Below are positions 35,594 to 44,950 of a DNA stretch of 64,000 nt, one piece after another. Under the pieces are notes generated by a model that made no database searches, was not told the DNA's origin, and worked only from the letters and a program-made list of their open reading frames with translations. Origin of the DNA: Planctomycetota bacterium (GTDB lineage: Bacteria; Planctomycetota; B15-G4); NCBI GenBank assembly GCA_029259745.1, contig JAJDEO010000003.1:40202-104201 (forward strand), read 5' to 3'. Each line of letters starts with the position of its first letter. The stretch's first letter is position 1. A program made the position numbers and the translations under genes.

Positions 35594-38251
35594 TCATGGC
35601 TCGAGAGCGACGGCCACGGCGTTGCTCGCGAACACCGGTTTTCCGTTGTCGCCGAGCACGACGGCGGCGTGGTGCAGCGTGAACGCGAAAGGCAGCGGCG
35701 TGCCGGGCGCGAGGGTGAACTCGGCCTCGGCCATGCCGCGGTCGTCGAGCACGCCGGTCGCGCCGGGTAGGAAGACGGGCAGCGGGTCGCCGAGCAGCAG
35801 GTTCGTGTAGGCGTCCCAGTTGAGCGGCAGCGGGATGCCGCCGGGCAGGGTTACGCCGGGCGACGTGCCGCTGACCGAACCGAGCATCAGGTACGAGCGG
35901 CCGGCGTGCTCGGGACCGGCGAAGAGTCGCAGGCGCTGCGTGCCGCCGGTCGACGCGACGACGCCCTCGACGTCGCTCGCAAGCGCGTCGAGCTGCGTCT
36001 GCCAGACGAGCGCTTCGGTGCGGCCGGCGACGCTGTCGTAGCCGTGGCCGACGACCGTCAGCGTGCCGAACACGTCGAGGTCCACGTCTTCGGCCGACGA
36101 CGTCGAGTAGTCCGCCGAGAGCTGGCTGTGCAGGTCGACGTGCATGCCGGGCGCGCTGGCGAAGAGCGCCGCCCCCGACGCGCCGCCGAAGCTCGCGACG
36201 CCGACCTGGAGACCGTCGCCGACGCCGTTCAGCGTTGCGCTCGTCGCGCCGGTCGGGAGCATGTCGATCGTGCCCTCGGCGCTGCCCGACCAGAGCATCG
36301 GACGGTGCTCGCCCGCGAACGTCGCGCGCCCGACCTGCTGTCCGTCGGCGGCCGCCGTGATGTAGCTCCACGACGAGCCGGGCGGGTTGACGTCGATGTG
36401 ACTGCTCGACGAGCCCGACCACTTCGCCGCGTGCACGACGCCGAACCCGATGTGGACCGAGCCGAACTGCTCGCCGGCGTCGACGCTCGTGGCCGACGAA
36501 CCCCAGGCGTCACCCGGCGTGAGGATCAGCGCGCTCTTGACCGGCGCGTTCCAGAGTCCGCCATCGGCGTTCGTGCTCGACTCGTCCCAGCGCATCGTGC
36601 CGACGAACTGGCCCGCATCGACGTCCGACAGACTGCCGAACTCCCAGCCCGATGGCTGCACGTCGACGTGGCTCGCGGCGGTTCCGGTCCAGGCGCAGGA
36701 GTGCTGGTGGTAGCCGGTGCCCTGGGGCGTCGTGTAGGGCCACCAGTACCAGCCGACCTGCACGTCGTCGTCGATCGCCGAGACGGCGCCGCCGACCGAA
36801 CCGGCAGGCACGAGGCTCAGCGCCGGCACGTTCGCGTCATGCCACAGCACGGGGTGCTCGAGCGAGCCGTAGGTCGCGTCGGTCTCCGTCGAGCTGCCGC
36901 CGATCGTCGCGCCGTCGACGGCGTTGGCGCGCGACGCCAGCGCGCCGGCGGGGTGCAGGTTGCGCACGGCCCACGCGGTTCCGGTGGACGGCGGGGCGAC
37001 GAGCGTCACCGTCGTGCCGGCGCTCGTCACCGAGCCGCAGGGATTCGTGACGACGACTGAGTACTCGCCGGCGTCGGCCGTGCCGATCGCCGTGAGCGCC
37101 AGCGCGGCCGTGTCGGTGCCCGACAGCACGCCGCCGCCGGGCGCCGGACCGTCGACGAGTTCGATGCCGTCGCGGCGCCAGCTGTACGACAAGGGCGTGC
37201 CGCCGGCGGCGTCGACCGCGAGCGCGAGAATCTGGCCGAGCCACGCGTTCTTCGTCGTCGCGGGCTCGGCGACGAGCTGCGGACACGGCGGCGTGTACAG
37301 ACGCTCGACGGTCGCGGTGCCACCAACGTCGTTGCTTCCGCCCAGCGCCCAAACGTGGTCGTCGGGACCGAGGGCCGCGGCGAAGTTCTCGCGCGCGACC
37401 GACATCGCCGGCCCGACCGACCAGCTCGACGCTGGCGCGTCGAGCACCCACGTCGTGGCGAGCGAAGTGCCGTCGCTGCCGCCCAGGACGTAGACGCGCT
37501 GGTCGGCGCCGAGCACGGCTCGCGCACCGGAGAGCGCGACGGGGAGATCGGGCACGAGCGTGTCGGACCAGGTGCCCTGCGCGACATCGTAGGCCGCGAC
37601 GTTCGTGGTGCGCGTGCCGGCTGCATCGAAGCCGCCGATGACGAGCAGACGCCCCTGCCCGTCGTTGACACCCGCGCCGTCGGCCACCGGACTCAGCAGC
37701 GGGGCGATCGGGAGCCACGCGTCGACCTGGGCGTCGTAGCGCTCGGCATAGGCGACGTTCGGATCGCCCGACGTGGGTGTGGCCCCGGGTCCACCGCCCA
37801 GCGAGTAGATCCGTCCCTCAGAGTCGGTCGCCCAGGCGAAGCCGATCAGCGGAGCGGACGCGCCGCGCGCACCGGTCTCGTCGATCTTCCCTTCGATCGG
37901 CTCCCAGCTGTAACTCTTGCCCTCGTCATCGCCGACCAGCGCCTGCCCGCCGAAGACGATGATCCGGCCCAGCGAGTCGATGCCCGCGCCATGGTCGACG
38001 ATGGTGCCTTCGACGAGCGCGACGTCGGCCCAGGACGCCGCGCCACTCGCGAGGTGGTGCACCGGGCTGTCGAGGTTCGGCGCGAGGAATGGCGTCCCGC
38101 CGATCGCGTAGAGGTCGGTGCCGGCGACGATCGCGACCGCGTGCTCACGGGCCGTCGGAGCCGACGGAAAGGCCGGGCCGGCGACCCACTGGGCGGAGGC
38201 CGTCAGGCCGGAGACGGCGACGGCGAGCAGTGCGGGCAGGAGAGGCGACAT
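35594..38251 (-). CDS. secreted kelch-repeat protein with Ig-like domain and 'FASNAV' C-terminal domain
   Basis: An 885-residue protein with a signal peptide (MSPLLPALLAVAVSGLTASAQ). Residues 25-335 hold kelch-type repeats (for example RIYSLGGGPGATPTSGDPNV, LLVIGGFDAAGTRTTNVAAY, QRVYVLGGSDGTSLATTWVL), a predicted propeller. An Ig-like domain follows at about 345-430 (GTPLSYSWRRDGIELVDGP, AGEYSVVVTNPCGSV). About eight HAF-like repeats come next (LEHPVLWHDANV, SHIDVNPPGSSW, HRPMLWSGSAEG). The C-terminal domain is a different type from PFKGG: AGRSYLMLGSVSGTSPG ... FTLHHAAVVLGDNGKPVFAS then NAV. GGAG precedes the ATG. It follows the sigma/kinase/LamG genes on the same strand, 270 bases downstream. 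Confidence 0.78.
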   Translation of the reverse strand: MSPLLPALLAVAVSGLTASAQWVAGPAFPSAPTAREHAVAIVAGTDLYAIGGTPFLAPNLDSPVHHLASGAASWADVALVEGTIVDHGAGIDSLGRIIVFGGQALVGDDEGKSYSWEPIEGKIDETGARGASAPLIGFAWATDSEGRIYSLGGGPGATPTSGDPNVAYAERYDAQVDAWLPIAPLLSPVADGAGVNDGQGRLLVIGGFDAAGTRTTNVAAYDVAQGTWSDTLVPDLPVALSGARAVLGADQRVYVLGGSDGTSLATTWVLDAPASSWSVGPAMSVARENFAAALGPDDHVWALGGSNDVGGTATVERLYTPPCPQLVAEPATTKNAWLGQILALAVDAAGGTPLSYSWRRDGIELVDGPAPGGGVLSGTDTAALALTAIGTADAGEYSVVVTNPCGSVTSAGTTVTLVAPPSTGTAWAVRNLHPAGALASRANAVDGATIGGSSTETDATYGSLEHPVLWHDANVPALSLVPAGSVGGAVSAIDDDVQVGWYWWPYTTPQGTGYHQHSCAWTGTAASHVDVQPSGWEFGSLSDVDAGQFVGTMRWDESSTNADGGLWNAPVKSALILTPGDAWGSSATSVDAGEQFGSVHIGFGVVHAAKWSGSSSSHIDVNPPGSSWSYITAAADGQQVGRATFAGEHRPMLWSGSAEGTIDMLPTGATSATLNGVGDGLQVGVASFGGASGAALFASAPGMHVDLHSQLSADYSTSSAEDVDLDVFGTLTVVGHGYDSVAGRTEALVWQTQLDALASDVEGVVASTGGTQRLRLFAGPEHAGRSYLMLGSVSGTSPGVTLPGGIPLPLNWDAYTNLLLGDPLPVFLPGATGVLDDRGMAEAEFTLAPGTPLPFAFTLHHAAVVLGDNGKPVFASNAVAVALEP

Positions 38252-38521
38252 CGGCGGGCTCCGGGACGTGGGCTGAGATCAGGCCTCAGCATCTCGCGGC
38301 GCCGTCAGATTGTCTCGTGATCTTTTTGTCATCTTATGGGCCCAAAATAGCCCGTGATCCGAACGTGTTGCCCAGCACGGGTTTTCGCCGACATCGCAAG
38401 CGCCCCGTCGAAGGCATCTCGTTCGCGCAAGCCTCAGCCTGCGGCGAAGGTGATGTCGGCGATGTGCACGCGACGATCGCGAGGGCACCGTCGCACGCGT
38501 CTGCAACGGCATGCGGAAGCG

Positions 38522-40720
38522 TCAGACGCCCGACGTCTTGATGCTCGTCACGTTTGTGGCCCATGGAAGTCCGCCGGACGTGACCCCCGTCACCTGGTAA
38601 TAAAGCGTCACGAAGCCTTGGTCCTCGGGTACGGCAACGGTGGTGTAGTCGAAGAGGAACTCGATCACTCCGTGCTTGGGTGGAAGGCTCTCGCCTTCGA
38701 CGACGGCGACGGGGTCGGCCAGTACGGGCACGGAATCCGGTCCGCTTTCTGGCGTCTTTTCACTCAGGCTCACTCGAAGCGTCACGGGACCGGGGGGTGC
38801 TCCGCACACGACGATGCGGTGAGCGATCGGGGCGTGTTGAGAGATCCCTCGATCGAGGTAGACGTTGAGCATCGCGTCAGCGGGGCCGTGAGATCTGGAG
38901 AGCGGGAGGCCCACGGTCCAGTCGACGAATGTCCTCGCGGCGACGGCGTTCGGATCGGATCGCTCAACCTGAGTCGGATCCAAGATCGAGATTCCGTCGG
39001 GATCGATCAGGCCCAGCTCGTCGTGGACCACCGTGTCGAGGAACTCGCTCGCGGAGGTCATCACTGCGCTCGACCCACTCGCACCCTTCTTGTAGAACGC
39101 GAACATGGGCTGCTCTTCGGGCGCGTGGGGCGTCGGGTGGGGGTTCTCCGTGGAGTAGATGGCAACTCGTCTTGTGGCGTCGTAAGCGAGTGCATCGACA
39201 TCGCGTCGCTCACGGAGATTGAGGTCCTTGCTCTTCACCGGGCACCCGTACTTTTGGGTCTGTTTGTTGAAAGTCATCTCGTAGATCGTGCCGCCGATGG
39301 AGACGTGCTTTCCCCACGCGGCGGGCACGTCGCTGTCCTCTGTGACTGAAAAGTACACGTGCGGTGACGGCGGCTCGCCTCCCCAGACGTTCGCGCCTGG
39401 AGTCTCGAGGTCATGGAGCCACGATCCGAAGTCGATCGACGAGGCCTCGGTGGCGAGGACAGGAGCCTCCGTCGGCTGGACGACGGAGACGTTGTTGCCG
39501 AGGTTCGGGAACAACCCACCCCATGAGTAGGCGAAGACCGAGGAACCAGCGTACGTCGAGCCTTCGCGAATGGAGAAGTTGAACGAAGCCCAGATCGGTT
39601 GACCGCCGATGCTGTCGCGCAACCGCCCCGCGTCATCGATGGGGATGATGTCGAGACCCGACGAATAGGCATCGACTCGGATGGTTCCGTGGGAGGGGCA
39701 TCCGTTGCCATCTCCAGCGGCGTCGTCGTCGAGCAAAACGGCGGCGTATTCGGTGCCATAGCTCGCCTCGAACACCAAGGGTGAGAACCCTGGCGAGACG
39801 GTGGACAACCTTCCGAAGTCCTCCACCATCGTGAATGGCTGGCCGGCGAACGCGCCATTGCAGCGCATCGGCCTCGTCGGGGCCACGTTCGGCCTCCACG
39901 TCGGGCCCCCGCCTGTCGCGGCGGATGCCCCGTGGTGGAACGCATGGCGGTCACCGACGGAGTCCATCGCCAACTTCCCGCTCCCCTCATCGAACTTCCA
40001 TTGCGCGATCGCGCTTCCGTCGAGTGCGACGTCGCCGAGATCGAGGGACGTCCGGAGGAATGCGCGCTCCTCGTCCCGGAGCCCACGATCGAAGAGCGTG
40101 ACCTCATCGATCAATCCGTGAAACCCGTATCCCGAGTCTCCGTCGTAGTCCATCGATGCCCCGATCACGAGGTCGGAGCCACAGCCGAGGTCAACAGCGG
40201 GCGCGCCCGTGCACTGAAATCCGATGCAGTCGACGGTGATCTGGATCACTCCGTCCGCAGCGCGTGAAACGGCAACGAAGTGCCACTTGTCGTCGGCCAC
40301 ATAGACCCCGGTGTCGAACCTCCGCTCGGCAGCTCCTCCGATGTCGGCAACAAACGCAAGCGTCCCGCAACGGCTCACGCACAGCAGCCACGAGAGCTGA
40401 CCCGGCTCACACGCGCGCAGTGACACGATTGTTCCGAGAGGAGCGACGGGAGCACTTCCGGGCTCATGCGCCGGGGTGCTGATCTGGCCGCACGGGACAG
40501 AGGGAAGGTCACAAGTACCGACGTTCGGCCAGACGCCCTGGTCAGGTTTGATGAATGCCGCGACCGTGAAGAACTCGGTCGGGAAGGCCGTTGCCGAAGT
40601 TGCAACAACCGACTGTCCGAGGTTGCCATCGAAATGCAAACAGCCGTCTTGTGCTGGTGTTGTGCACGCAAGGAGCGCCACTGTGGTGACGAGCAACGCG
40701 CTTGTTGCTGAAGTGCGCAT
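38522..40720 (-). CDS. secreted LamG/concanavalin-like domain protein
   Basis: A 732-residue protein with signal peptide MRTSATSALLVTTVALLACT. Residues 25-230 form a LamG/concanavalin A-like jelly roll (FTVAAFIKPDQGVW, KWHFVAVSRAADGVIQITVD, FHGLIDEVTLFDRGLRDEER). This fold usually binds sugars or mediates surface adhesion. The rest has no family I can name and lacks both C-terminal domain types seen elsewhere. The start at 40720 is supported by GGAAGG upstream. It begins only 18 bases after the kinase gene stop, so a secreted protein appears co-transcribed with an ECF sigma factor and a membrane kinase, which may sense or control it. Confidence 0.75.
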   Translation of the reverse strand: MRTSATSALLVTTVALLACTTPAQDGCLHFDGNLGQSVVATSATAFPTEFFTVAAFIKPDQGVWPNVGTCDLPSVPCGQISTPAHEPGSAPVAPLGTIVSLRACEPGQLSWLLCVSRCGTLAFVADIGGAAERRFDTGVYVADDKWHFVAVSRAADGVIQITVDCIGFQCTGAPAVDLGCGSDLVIGASMDYDGDSGYGFHGLIDEVTLFDRGLRDEERAFLRTSLDLGDVALDGSAIAQWKFDEGSGKLAMDSVGDRHAFHHGASAATGGGPTWRPNVAPTRPMRCNGAFAGQPFTMVEDFGRLSTVSPGFSPLVFEASYGTEYAAVLLDDDAAGDGNGCPSHGTIRVDAYSSGLDIIPIDDAGRLRDSIGGQPIWASFNFSIREGSTYAGSSVFAYSWGGLFPNLGNNVSVVQPTEAPVLATEASSIDFGSWLHDLETPGANVWGGEPPSPHVYFSVTEDSDVPAAWGKHVSIGGTIYEMTFNKQTQKYGCPVKSKDLNLRERRDVDALAYDATRRVAIYSTENPHPTPHAPEEQPMFAFYKKGASGSSAVMTSASEFLDTVVHDELGLIDPDGISILDPTQVERSDPNAVAARTFVDWTVGLPLSRSHGPADAMLNVYLDRGISQHAPIAHRIVVCGAPPGPVTLRVSLSEKTPESGPDSVPVLADPVAVVEGESLPPKHGVIEFLFDYTTVAVPEDQGFVTLYYQVTGVTSGGLPWATNVTSIKTSGV

Positions 40721-40738
40721 GATCAAGTGCCTTCCAGT

Positions 40739-43264
40739 TTAGGAGTCGGGTTCCGCCTCAGGAGACTGCTTTGCGGAGGTCATCTTCTCCGCCGGTGGCT
40801 CGCCCGAGTTCTTCGGCTCGGTGACTGTCGGTCGGAGCGCAGCGAACGCGGCGGACATCGGTCCGTAGAGCCTGGCGCGCTCCGGGTCGTCATTGCGGTG
40901 CGCGACGTCGGCGAGGTCCGCGAGAGCTTCCGCCAACGTCGGAAGGGAACGCTGCTCGACAATTGTCGAGAGAGTGCCTTCGAGGCCCGCCATGATCTGA
41001 CCGTAATCCAGCGCCCCTACGTGTGAAGCGAGCACCAGGAGGTCGTGCTGGTCTTCGACTTGCCCCGTTCGATCTGCCACCTCCGCGAGAAGTCGATAGG
41101 CCTCGCGAAGATACTGGTCGGCACGCTCAGGTTCAGCGGCAGCCCACTGCTTGTAGACCCGCGACTGCCCGGCCTGAAGTCGGGCCTGATCCTGCACCGA
41201 CGCGCCACGAACGGACGCAAGCGCTTGAATCGCTCTCGCGTGTTGCCCTTCATCGCGCAGGAACCGCGCGTAGTTGAGATACGACTTGACGATGTCCTCG
41301 CGAGCGTCGATCGCCTCGAGATAGTAGCGCTCTGCTTCAGATGCGTGATGCGCTGACGCATCCACTCCGCCGCGGGCGGCCAACAGGCGGTGTTGCTCCG
41401 CCAGATTGTTGAGCGTGACCTGCTGCTGCGGGCAGAGAGCGTCGCTCACCTCGAAACGCTTGATCGCCTGAGCCCACTCGCCCGCGCGATACGCGCTGAT
41501 ACCCAACACCCACTGTGTCCTCGCGGTCGGGCCAACGATGCCTTCCACGAATGTGGCGTCGTGCACCGCGAGTTTGGTCTCGCCTACAGCCGTGGCCACG
41601 AACGCTCGGAAGTCACGAATCATCCAGTCGTCCGGGCTCATGTCGACGGCAATCACGAGTTCTTCGAGCGCCGTTTCCTCCTCGCCCGAACGAAAGGCCG
41701 ACCATGCACGCAAGAAGCGGTCGATCGCCGTGAGGTGATTCAGTTCGTCCTCTCGCGGTGTAGGGCTGAGGAGTGCCGGAACCAGTGGCCTCACGTGATC
41801 CGGCGCACGAACCCAAGTGTCCAGGGCTGTGATCACCTCCGTCGACAGCACATCGCTACGCTCGAGATCGCCCAACGCGCGCTGCGCCAGCTCCAGCTCC
41901 CCGGATTGAGTGGCGTGGATCATCATGTAGACATCGAGCACCGGGTTCGGGGAAAGGTCGGTGGCACGTGAGAGTTCCGCGCCAAGGCCCGCCGGAAGCG
42001 GAGCGGAGCTCCCGTCAGGGCGCGGCGGGTGAAATGTGAGAACCGGTGAGAAACCACTCACGAGCTCACGGAGCTCGCCGTCGCGTGCTTCGCCGATTCT
42101 CTCGTACACCCAGACGACGAGCACGACGGCGAGAATCGAGGACACGGCCCACGCGATCGTCGGACCGGGGGACCGCTGAATGTGTCGCCACCCGGTGAGC
42201 CAGCGCGACGGCATCAAGGACGGAATGGGTCGCCGCTCGATAAAGGCTTCGAGGTGCTTGGCGAAGTCGGCCGCTGTGAGGTGACGGTCTTCGCTGCGAA
42301 TCTGGATCGCCCGGCAGCAGATCGCCTCGAGATCGGCGGGGATTGCCGAGTCGATCTCGCGCGGTCGCTTGGGGTCGACGACGCCGATCTGCGCCGCGAC
42401 TGCAAAGTAGTCGCCGAGGAATGGCGGTCGACGCGTGATCAGGTGATAGAGGGTGATCCCCAAGCCATAGACATCGCTCCCCGGCTCGGAGGCCCGGGCG
42501 TCCGTGTTCTTCACCTCCGGAGACAGATACAGCAGTGTGCCGAGCTGCTCGCCACTTTGCGTGAGTGTCGAGTGCGGACCGATCCGGGCGAGACCGAAGT
42601 CAGCCAGCTTCGGATTTCCCCGGCGATCCACCAAGATGTTTGCGGGCTTGATGTCGCGGTGAATGACGTTTGCTTCGTGGGCCGCCGCCACAGCCCGAGC
42701 CACCTTCGCCATGAGTGCCGCGATGAGCTCCCAGTAGGAAGAGGCGCGCAGAGCGGGTGCATCGCGGATCTGCTGAGGATCGGCATCCAGCATGGTCGCG
42801 AAATCGGCGGGGCTCGGAGCACGCTCGAGCCGGCTGGCGTACTCGATCCACTGCGACAGATCGATGCCATCGACCCACTCCGTGACGAGAAACGGAGTGT
42901 CGCCTTCCATTCCGGCGTCGAAGACCGTGAGCGCGTGGTCATGCTGCGTGAGTGCGAGCGCGCGCGCTTCGATTTCCGCTCGCATGTCGGTGCGGTCAGG
43001 TCTCAGGAACTTCACGGCGCGTTCGAGACCGAGGCCCACGTGGTGGGCCTGGTAGACAACGCCCATGTTTCCCGCGCCGACCCGACGTTCGAGCCGCAAG
43101 CTCCCGATCATCGTTCCGACGCGGCTGTCAGGTTCGCTGTCATCGGTCGACACGGTGTCACCGCGACGTTGGTCCTCCCGCTCGATCCTCTCGAGGAGGT
43201 CGCGACATGCATCGCTCTCCTTGCTGCCGGATGTCGGCGTGGCGCCGTCTGGATGTTCGTTCAT
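40739..43264 (-). CDS. membrane Ser/Thr protein kinase with TPR C-terminal region
   Basis: An 841-residue Hanks-type kinase. The catalytic domain spans about residues 52-340: Gly loop VGAGNMGVVYQA, ATP Lys in RAVKFL, catalytic loop VIHRDIKPANIL and DFGLA, then SDVYGLGITLYHLITRRPPF. One transmembrane helix (TIAWAVSSILAVVLVVWVY) lies near 378-396, followed by about 440 residues of helical repeats (TPR-like, for example QHRLLAARGGVDAS and ARAIQALASV). All key catalytic residues are present. The ATG at 43264 is 13 bases after the ECF sigma gene stop, a pairing known from planctomycetes and some other phyla, where the kinase is thought to control the sigma factor. The LamG gene follows 18 bases downstream. 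Confidence 0.9.
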   Translation of the reverse strand: MNEHPDGATPTSGSKESDACRDLLERIEREDQRRGDTVSTDDSEPDSRVGTMIGSLRLERRVGAGNMGVVYQAHHVGLGLERAVKFLRPDRTDMRAEIEARALALTQHDHALTVFDAGMEGDTPFLVTEWVDGIDLSQWIEYASRLERAPSPADFATMLDADPQQIRDAPALRASSYWELIAALMAKVARAVAAAHEANVIHRDIKPANILVDRRGNPKLADFGLARIGPHSTLTQSGEQLGTLLYLSPEVKNTDARASEPGSDVYGLGITLYHLITRRPPFLGDYFAVAAQIGVVDPKRPREIDSAIPADLEAICCRAIQIRSEDRHLTAADFAKHLEAFIERRPIPSLMPSRWLTGWRHIQRSPGPTIAWAVSSILAVVLVVWVYERIGEARDGELRELVSGFSPVLTFHPPRPDGSSAPLPAGLGAELSRATDLSPNPVLDVYMMIHATQSGELELAQRALGDLERSDVLSTEVITALDTWVRAPDHVRPLVPALLSPTPREDELNHLTAIDRFLRAWSAFRSGEEETALEELVIAVDMSPDDWMIRDFRAFVATAVGETKLAVHDATFVEGIVGPTARTQWVLGISAYRAGEWAQAIKRFEVSDALCPQQQVTLNNLAEQHRLLAARGGVDASAHHASEAERYYLEAIDAREDIVKSYLNYARFLRDEGQHARAIQALASVRGASVQDQARLQAGQSRVYKQWAAAEPERADQYLREAYRLLAEVADRTGQVEDQHDLLVLASHVGALDYGQIMAGLEGTLSTIVEQRSLPTLAEALADLADVAHRNDDPERARLYGPMSAAFAALRPTVTEPKNSGEPPAEKMTSAKQSPEAEPDS

Positions 43265-43277
43265 CGTTAAGCACTCA

Positions 43278-43982
43278 TCACGAGAGCCCTGCCTTGAGGC
43301 GCTCTTTCGCCCGGGCAAGCCGCTTGCGAGCCGCGTCCTCCGTCAAGCCAAGCGCGTCCGCCATGTCCGCGTGCGATCGACCCTCGAGAAAGAGACGGAG
43401 AACCTCTTTGTCCTCGGCCTTCATGCTTGGGATCTGCGCCATGAGGCGCTCGACCCCCTCTCGTTCGTTGGCAGCCTCGGGAACCGCATCGTCTTCGTCC
43501 TGCGAAACTCCGGACACGCTGATGCGCTCCCGCGGCTGATCGCCCCCTTGTTTCAGCGCGCGGCTTCTGCGCCCCTTCTCACGCGCCTTGTTCGTGACGC
43601 GCATCCTGAGAAGCGCAAGGAAGCGCTTCTTCGTGGTGAACTCAAGGTCCGCGACACTGGTCCAGAGATCGCCGAGCACGGACTGCACGAGTTCGTTCGA
43701 ATCCGTCGTGGACCGGAGTTGGTTGCCGAGCAGTCCGTGCGAGAGGCGTTCCATCTCGCGCGTGACGAACGCCGCGAAGTCCCCTTCCAATTCGCGACTG
43801 CTGCGCAGATTGCCGTGAACGACGGAGAGCACGGCATCGCCCACGCTCGTGCCTTGCGCGCAACGGTCGAGGATCTCCGAGTACACGTGCGCGCGTTGAA
43901 CGAACTCGACACTCGCGGATCCGAGGTCGCGCCGAGCACACGCGACGATGTCTTCGAACATCTTTGACACCCCGTCTTCCAT
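43278..43982 (-). CDS. ECF-type RNA polymerase sigma factor
   Basis: A 234-residue sigma-70 family protein. Region 2 includes DSNELVQSVLGDLWTSVADL at about 92-111, and region 4 is the helix-turn-helix EGRSHADMADALGLTEDAARKR at about 199-220. The start at 43982 (MEDGVSK) has GAGGAG just upstream; the frame is open to 44024. It heads an operon with a Ser/Thr kinase and a secreted LamG protein. No anti-sigma factor gene is seen, so regulation probably goes through the kinase (inference from known sigma-kinase pairs). A 158-bp hairpin repeat (copy B) begins 50 bases upstream of the start, in the promoter region. Confidence 0.88.
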   Translation of the reverse strand: MEDGVSKMFEDIVACARRDLGSASVEFVQRAHVYSEILDRCAQGTSVGDAVLSVVHGNLRSSRELEGDFAAFVTREMERLSHGLLGNQLRSTTDSNELVQSVLGDLWTSVADLEFTTKKRFLALLRMRVTNKAREKGRRSRALKQGGDQPRERISVSGVSQDEDDAVPEAANEREGVERLMAQIPSMKAEDKEVLRLFLEGRSHADMADALGLTEDAARKRLARAKERLKAGLS

Positions 43983-44031
43983 CCCCGCTCCTCTCTCCCC
44001 ATGCAGATCTCGCGTCGCGGGCAAGCCTTAG

Positions 44032-44190
44032 CAGCCCGTGGAAGAAATCATCCGGCGCGACGCACGCACCCGAGCGCGTCTGCGCGAGCGTGGGAGCCTC
44101 GACAAGTCCACCGACTCGCCTGCGTTCCAACACTCGCATAGGCACACGCGGTCACGCATGCCGCACTCGGAGCGATTCTTCCACGACCTG
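44032..44190 (-). repeat. 158-bp interspersed hairpin repeat, copy B (inverted orientation)
   Basis: Same element as copy A on the opposite strand, from CAGCCCGTGGAAGAAATCATC to GCGATTCTTCCACGACCTG. At its tip it reads CGAGT-cggtgg-ACTTG (in the element's own direction) where other copies read CGAAT/ATTCG, a second compensatory A-T to G-C change. The ends are flanked by TAG and CTA, extending the inverted repeat. It lies in the divergent promoter region between the sigma factor and the STAS gene. Confidence 0.82.
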
Positions 44191-44325
44191 CTAGTCTATC
44201 GCGTTGGGGCGCGCGCGATGTCCGACCTCACAATTCCTGTCCGAATCGGGCCTCGTTTGCACTGGTAGGTGCGACACCCATACAGACGTGGCGCCCACAG
44301 CGGTGCCGCGCGACAGGAGAAACCA

Positions 44326-44730
44326 GTGAAGATCATGATTGAACGTGACCGTGAGAGGGCATACCTCTCACTGCGCGGGGATCTGGACGCCTTCATGCGC
44401 GACGCCTTCGTCGCCGCAGTAGGGACGTTCATCGAGGAGGGCGCTCGCGTGCTCTTCGTCGACATGCTGCGCGTGCGCTACCTGACCAGCTCGGGCGTGC
44501 GGGCGCTTCTCGCGCTGCAGCGCCGGCTCCAGGACCTCGGGGGCTCACTCACGATCGTGCGCGCCTCGAAGAACGTCGCCGCGACGCTGCAGCTCCTCAA
44601 TGTCGAGCAGCGCTTGATGCCATACCACATCCGGTCGCAGGGCGTTTTCGTCCGTGGGCTGCCGACTGTGAGCCGCAAGCGCTGGCGTGAGGGCTCACAA
44701 CCGAAGGTCGTGATCGACTCGAGTTCGTAG
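44326..44730 (+). CDS. STAS-domain protein, anti-sigma factor antagonist type
   Basis: A 134-residue single-domain STAS protein. It has AYLSLRGDLDAFMRDAFVAA at about 11-30, VLFVDMLRVRYLTSSGVRAL near 44-63, where TSSG holds the phosphorylatable Ser of SpoIIAA/RsbV-like antagonists, and GGSLTIVRASKNV. The start is a GTG at 44326 with AGGAG 7 bases upstream, preferred over an earlier in-frame ATG at 44269. Family knowledge: the unphosphorylated form frees a sigma factor or activates a phosphatase by binding an anti-sigma kinase. It is divergent from the ECF sigma/Ser-Thr kinase operon, which may be its circuit, though no switch kinase (HATPase) is adjacent. Confidence 0.85.
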   Translation: MKIMIERDRERAYLSLRGDLDAFMRDAFVAAVGTFIEEGARVLFVDMLRVRYLTSSGVRALLALQRRLQDLGGSLTIVRASKNVAATLQLLNVEQRLMPYHIRSQGVFVRGLPTVSRKRWREGSQPKVVIDSSS

Positions 44731-44745
44731 GCGTGACGACTTGCC

Positions 44746-44797
44746 GCGTGACGGCTTCGACAGTGCTCTGCATGGCGCCCTGTCGGAGCCGTCACGC
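44746..44797. terminator. long hairpin between convergent genes
   Basis: GCGTGACGGCT-T-CGACAG (44746-44763) pairs with CTGTCG-G-AGCCGTCACGC (44780-44797) over a 16-base loop, an 18-bp stem with a single T-G wobble. It lies 16 bases after the STAS gene stop and before the 3' end of the nitric oxide reductase gene on the other strand. No T-run follows. Probably a bidirectional terminator or mRNA 3'-end stabiliser. Confidence 0.55.
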
Positions 44798-44950
44798 CAA
44801 ACTCACATGCAGCGCGAATCCGAGAGTGTCGTCGAGTCGGTGGATGCGTGATCGCTGGACTGCACGTGCGGTGGCAATGCAGGTCGGGCGTCTCCTTTGC
44901 GATGTCGCTCGCCAGCGGCGACGCGGACGGGGTGCCCCGGCGATACCGGA

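Noticed and set aside
44810..44850. possible further copy of the hairpin repeat (gcgaatccgagagtgtcgtcgagtcggtggatgcg)
   Set aside because: Only short words match and in the wrong order; arms and termini are missing.
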